In this document: in pieces, positions 6,952 through 9,514 of the stretch
Layout: each line of letters opens with the position of its first letter
How positions within the stretch are numbered: the first letter of the stretch is position 1
Assembly (NCBI GenBank): GCA_039715055.1
Contig: JBDLID010000116.1
Coordinates: forward strand, 1 to 9,514
Length of the DNA: 9,514 nt
Reading direction: 5' to 3'
Source: JBDLID01 sp039715055
GTDB taxonomy: Bacteria > Desulfobacterota > Desulfobulbia > Desulfobulbales > Desulfocapsaceae
Position numbers and translations under genes: made by a program
Notes under the pieces: generated by a model
Seen by the model: the letters and a program-made list of their open reading frames with translations, nothing else
What the model was told of the DNA's origin: nothing
The model's database searches: none

Positions 6952-8066
6952 CCCGCTACCCGATCCTCGAACTCTGTGCCCGTGTCGAGGGGCACGAATA
7001 TCAGCACCAACTGCTCCGTGAACAATGCCAGGGCTTTTCGGACTGGCAACCGCTGCTTGACCAGGCCGAAAAAGAGGGCATGGCGCCTCTTCTGAAACTC
7101 CACCTTGACCAGTCCGGCAGCAGCTGTCCCATATCAGCCAAAAGAGCGCTGCATATCCTTGCCAAGCGCCATCAGCATCAGGCCGAAGTCCGCAGCCGGA
7201 TGCTCGGGGAAATTGTCGATCACTTTGCTGAAAACGGCCTGACTCCGCTGATCCTCAAAGGCGCTGCCCTCGCTTACACCCTGTATCCAGATCCGGCCCT
7301 GCGTCCCATGCGGGACATGGACATCCTTCTCCACCCGGATGAAGTTGACCGCGGCCAGGAGCTTCTACGCCAGTTTGGCTTTCAGCAGGCCTCCAGCCCG
7401 ATTCCACCGGACCACTTTCACCTGCCTCCACTGCTCACGGAAAAGGACGATGTCAAGATCTGTATCGAGCTCCACCGCGGACTGTACCCCCACTGCCCCC
7501 CCTGGTATCCGGAAATCAGCTTTGCCAGACTGCTGAAAACGGCCAGGGCTTTTCAGGTCGGCAACCGGCAGGCACTGACATTCAGCAACGAGGAAACGCT
7601 CCATTACCTTTACCAGCATGCTCTGCGGGCGCCTCTAACCTATGAGTCTTACAAGCTGATCAATATAGCGGACATCATCGGCTTTGTGGAAAACCATGGC
7701 AACAACCTCGACTGGAAAGCCATCGGCACGCACTACCCGATCCTCCTCCGGGCGCTTCCACTGCTCCATCACATCACACCCTGGAACCTTGAAAAAATCC
7801 CGAAACAATTTGTGCCTCATACAGAATCAAAGACATTCCATACGCCAAAACCATTTACAGGCTGGCCGAAAAAACGGAGAAAGGAGTTGAGGGTGGAGAG
7901 AAAAAGACTCTACCGGGTACTGCTTGACACCTTTTTCCCGTCCAGGTGGTGGCTGGGTATTTACTATGGTGCCGCCACAGAACGGGAGCGCCTGCGCCAC
8001 CTGCTCAAACATCACCCTCTGCACATCTTCTGGTGGGTCCGGCTGTACCGTGGAATAGCAAAGTAA
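6948..8066 (+). CDS. Putative nucleotidyltransferase, NTP_transf_5 type
   Basis: The product is 372 residues and its start overlaps the previous stop as ATGA. The central block has the hallmarks of the uncharacterised nucleotidyltransferase family PF14907: LILKGAAL (LKG at residues 103-105), YPDPALRPMRDMDILL with the paired aspartates D123 and D125 that should bind the catalytic metal, then EVDRGQELLRQFGF. An IELHRGLYP segment near residue 175 may supply the third acidic position. The N-terminal 95 residues and the region after residue 210 (ETLHYLYQHALRAPLTYESYKLINIADI) are helical. The C-terminal tail is strongly basic and aromatic (RKELRVERKRLYRVLLDTFFPSRWW), which could contact nucleic acid, polyphosphate or the membrane surface. 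The nucleotide donor and acceptor are unknown. It may transfer a nucleotide to the same target as the neighbouring kinase-like protein, a guess from context. There is no signal peptide. Confidence 0.87.
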   Translation: MTRYPILELCARVEGHEYQHQLLREQCQGFSDWQPLLDQAEKEGMAPLLKLHLDQSGSSCPISAKRALHILAKRHQHQAEVRSRMLGEIVDHFAENGLTPLILKGAALAYTLYPDPALRPMRDMDILLHPDEVDRGQELLRQFGFQQASSPIPPDHFHLPPLLTEKDDVKICIELHRGLYPHCPPWYPEISFARLLKTARAFQVGNRQALTFSNEETLHYLYQHALRAPLTYESYKLINIADIIGFVENHGNNLDWKAIGTHYPILLRALPLLHHITPWNLEKIPKQFVPHTESKTFHTPKPFTGWPKKRRKELRVERKRLYRVLLDTFFPSRWWLGIYYGAATERERLRHLLKHHPLHIFWWVRLYRGIAK

Positions 8067-8071
8067 CACCG

Positions 8072-8112
8072 AAGAAAACTCCCAGGTGGGATATGGCTTT
8101 CACACCATATCC
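8072..8112. terminator. Candidate transcription terminator between convergent genes
   Basis: A perfect 8-base stem GGATATGG / CCATATCC with an 8-base loop lies at 8089-8112, just after the stop of the nucleotidyltransferase gene. On the plus strand no T-run follows, so it would be a poor intrinsic terminator there. Read on the minus strand, the stem is followed by a small TCCCA-CC-TGGGA repeat and then GTTTTCTTC, which fits better as a terminator for the convergent glycosyltransferase gene. No experimental support is possible from sequence alone. Confidence 0.4.
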
Positions 8113-8175
8113 GGAGTAGCCCTGGCCACTCTACTTTCATCTGCCGCTCAGCTGCTGAAAAAAGACCTCGTTGCT

Positions 8176-9514
8176 CTAAACAATCCCTATCCTTTTTAAG
8201 CAGGATAGCGCATAATCAACATCAAGAATCTGACTGCTCAGGTACAGAGGCCTTTTATACTGCAAATCGACTTGACAACACAAAATATAGTGCGATGAGC
8301 TGTGGCTTATGTAATCGGTCATAAGATAATTTGACAATGTGCCAGGATGACATAAGTAAACCGCTGTCAACGGTTTGAGTGAAAACATGCTTGTATGATG
8401 GGCCGAGCCGAAAGGCCCGATAACAACCTTGTGCCTGTTGAAAAGGAGAACCTGCTCGGCAAACGGCAGTTCCTCCGGATAGACAATTTTTACATTTTTA
8501 GATTCAAGGTACTTCTCAAAAACGTGTTCATTCTGAATATGTCTAATATTTTTTGACAGTTTTCTGCGTGACAGATAGAGAGGTTGCTCCGTACGACGAA
8601 AATTTTGAGAACCAATAAATTTTTGTGCTACCTCAACAGGCAGCTTTTTATGAATCGTGTGAATGGCACCGCGATTGACCATTGACGGTAATGGAATTGT
8701 CACCTTTTCCAGTTCAACAACGTGATCCAAGACAATTATTTTGTCATTTTCAATGGGTAGAAAATCCAATATTGTTTTTACGAAATCCAGCTTCAGAGTG
8801 GATAAATCGCCGTGAAACAGGAGAAAGGAACCTGCCTGCGGCTCATTCAACAAAATCCACAGACGACCCATAGTCTCTGTCAGGAAATGACCGTAATGGG
8901 GATCAAGAAAGCCGCCGTAAATATAATTCCCTTCCAGGCGTCGCCTTTCCGTCACTCCAACAAAGCACTTCAGTTCAGTTACTTTCTCAGAACTGTCCTG
9001 TCCCCTAAACAGGCAGGATTCCATGATGACATTACCGCCCCCATCACAGAGCCCGGATTCTGAATCGATCGGAGGGTCATTTTGAGAGGGGAAATATATC
9101 GCATCGTCCCGACGGACAAACCCAGGGGTTGTTTTTTTCAGCTGCAGTATTTCAGAGTATGGCTCCATTGAGTCAAAACCATAAAATCTGTGCTCACTCC
9201 GGTCCGTTTTTATGGAAAATTTTTCTCGGGTTCTGTGATTGATTTGAAAGGGAAGAAACATCATCGCTTTATACCGGCTCTTTAGGAATGCCCCCTTGTC
9301 GAAAGCTCCTACAATTCCCTCATTCATATCAATCAAATTCAGTTTCTGTTTTTTTTGCTGTTCGATGACTGAATAGTCCAGCGAACGATATCTGCCGCAC
9401 ATTTTTTCCAGATGTTTTGATAAAAATCTGGATGTCGGATCCAGCCCCCTCACGACCGTCAACCCGGTCGGAGGGCATGGCAGAGTCTCAATGACAAGAT
9501 CCGGCCGGTTTTCT
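8176..9514 (-). CDS. Glycosyltransferase of the DUF563 / GT61 type, 5' end outside the window
   Basis: At least 428 residues are visible. The family-like order of motifs is FLDPHYGHFLTETMGRLWIL (about 8868-8927), which corresponds to the HW-containing first motif, then LYLSRRKLSKNIRHIQNE (about 8530-8583). Next come LPFAEQVLLFNRHKVVIGPFGSAHHTSMF (split for length: the EQVLLF part, then VVIGPFGSAHHTSMF), spanning about 8380-8475, the usual C-terminal GT61 block. GT61 enzymes transfer sugars such as xylose or GlcNAc to glycans or proteins; acceptor and donor are not predictable here. The first start-like codon in the window is a TTG at 9460-9462, but the frame stays open from there to the right edge with plausible codons (ENRPDLVIETLPCPPTG) and no ATG, so the true start is probably beyond the window. 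The gene looks more AT-rich than the cassette to its left, as glycan-locus genes often do. It is convergent with that cassette. A role in surface polysaccharide assembly is likely. Confidence 0.82.
   Translation of the reverse strand, partial: ENRPDLVIETLPCPPTGLTVVRGLDPTSRFLSKHLEKMCGRYRSLDYSVIEQQKKQKLNLIDMNEGIVGAFDKGAFLKSRYKAMMFLPFQINHRTREKFSIKTDRSEHRFYGFDSMEPYSEILQLKKTTPGFVRRDDAIYFPSQNDPPIDSESGLCDGGGNVIMESCLFRGQDSSEKVTELKCFVGVTERRRLEGNYIYGGFLDPHYGHFLTETMGRLWILLNEPQAGSFLLFHGDLSTLKLDFVKTILDFLPIENDKIIVLDHVVELEKVTIPLPSMVNRGAIHTIHKKLPVEVAQKFIGSQNFRRTEQPLYLSRRKLSKNIRHIQNEHVFEKYLESKNVKIVYPEELPFAEQVLLFNRHKVVIGPFGSAHHTSMFSLKPLTAVYLCHPGTLSNYLMTDYISHSSSHYILCCQVDLQYKRPLYLSSQILDVDYALSCLKRIGIV

Overview
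The window reads as chromosomal DNA of an anaerobic Gram-negative bacterium, most plausibly a sulfate-reducing or related Desulfobacterota (delta-proteobacterial) lineage. The grounds are a tungsten-type aldehyde ferredoxin oxidoreductase with every expected ligand, a large outer-membrane beta-barrel, and a PqqD/HprK-like/nucleotidyltransferase cassette. This placement is an inference from gene content; no rRNA or tRNA is present to test it. No complete mobile element, CRISPR array or RNA gene was found.

Left part (1-2320, minus strand): an aldehyde:ferredoxin oxidoreductase (AOR) gene is followed by an overlapping gene that begins at a GTG and runs off the left edge. The two stop/start regions overlap by 16 bases, so they should be co-transcribed and translationally coupled. 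Upstream of AOR lies a 360-base stretch (about 2321-2683) without a gene. It holds a family of short direct and inverted repeats built on CTGAAYAGTTAC-like and GGGCCCTGCT-like units, probably the remains of a small non-autonomous element.

Middle part (2684-5618): a small four-helix membrane protein of unknown function (plus strand) runs tail to tail, with one base between the stop codons, into a large minus-strand gene. That gene encodes an exported protein with a family-9-type carbohydrate-binding domain followed by a DUF5916-type outer-membrane barrel.

Right part (5619-9514): a compact plus-strand operon encodes a PqqD-family protein, an HPr-kinase-related P-loop protein and a family-5-type putative nucleotidyltransferase (NTP_transf_5). 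Its start and stop codons overlap throughout. This combination recurs in Proteobacteria, often near surface-polysaccharide genes, but its chemistry is not established, and it is the most interesting system here. A convergent minus-strand glycosyltransferase of the DUF563/GT61 type closes the window; its 5' end lies outside. Together the right part suggests a surface glycan locus, although only the three-gene cassette is clearly one transcription unit.
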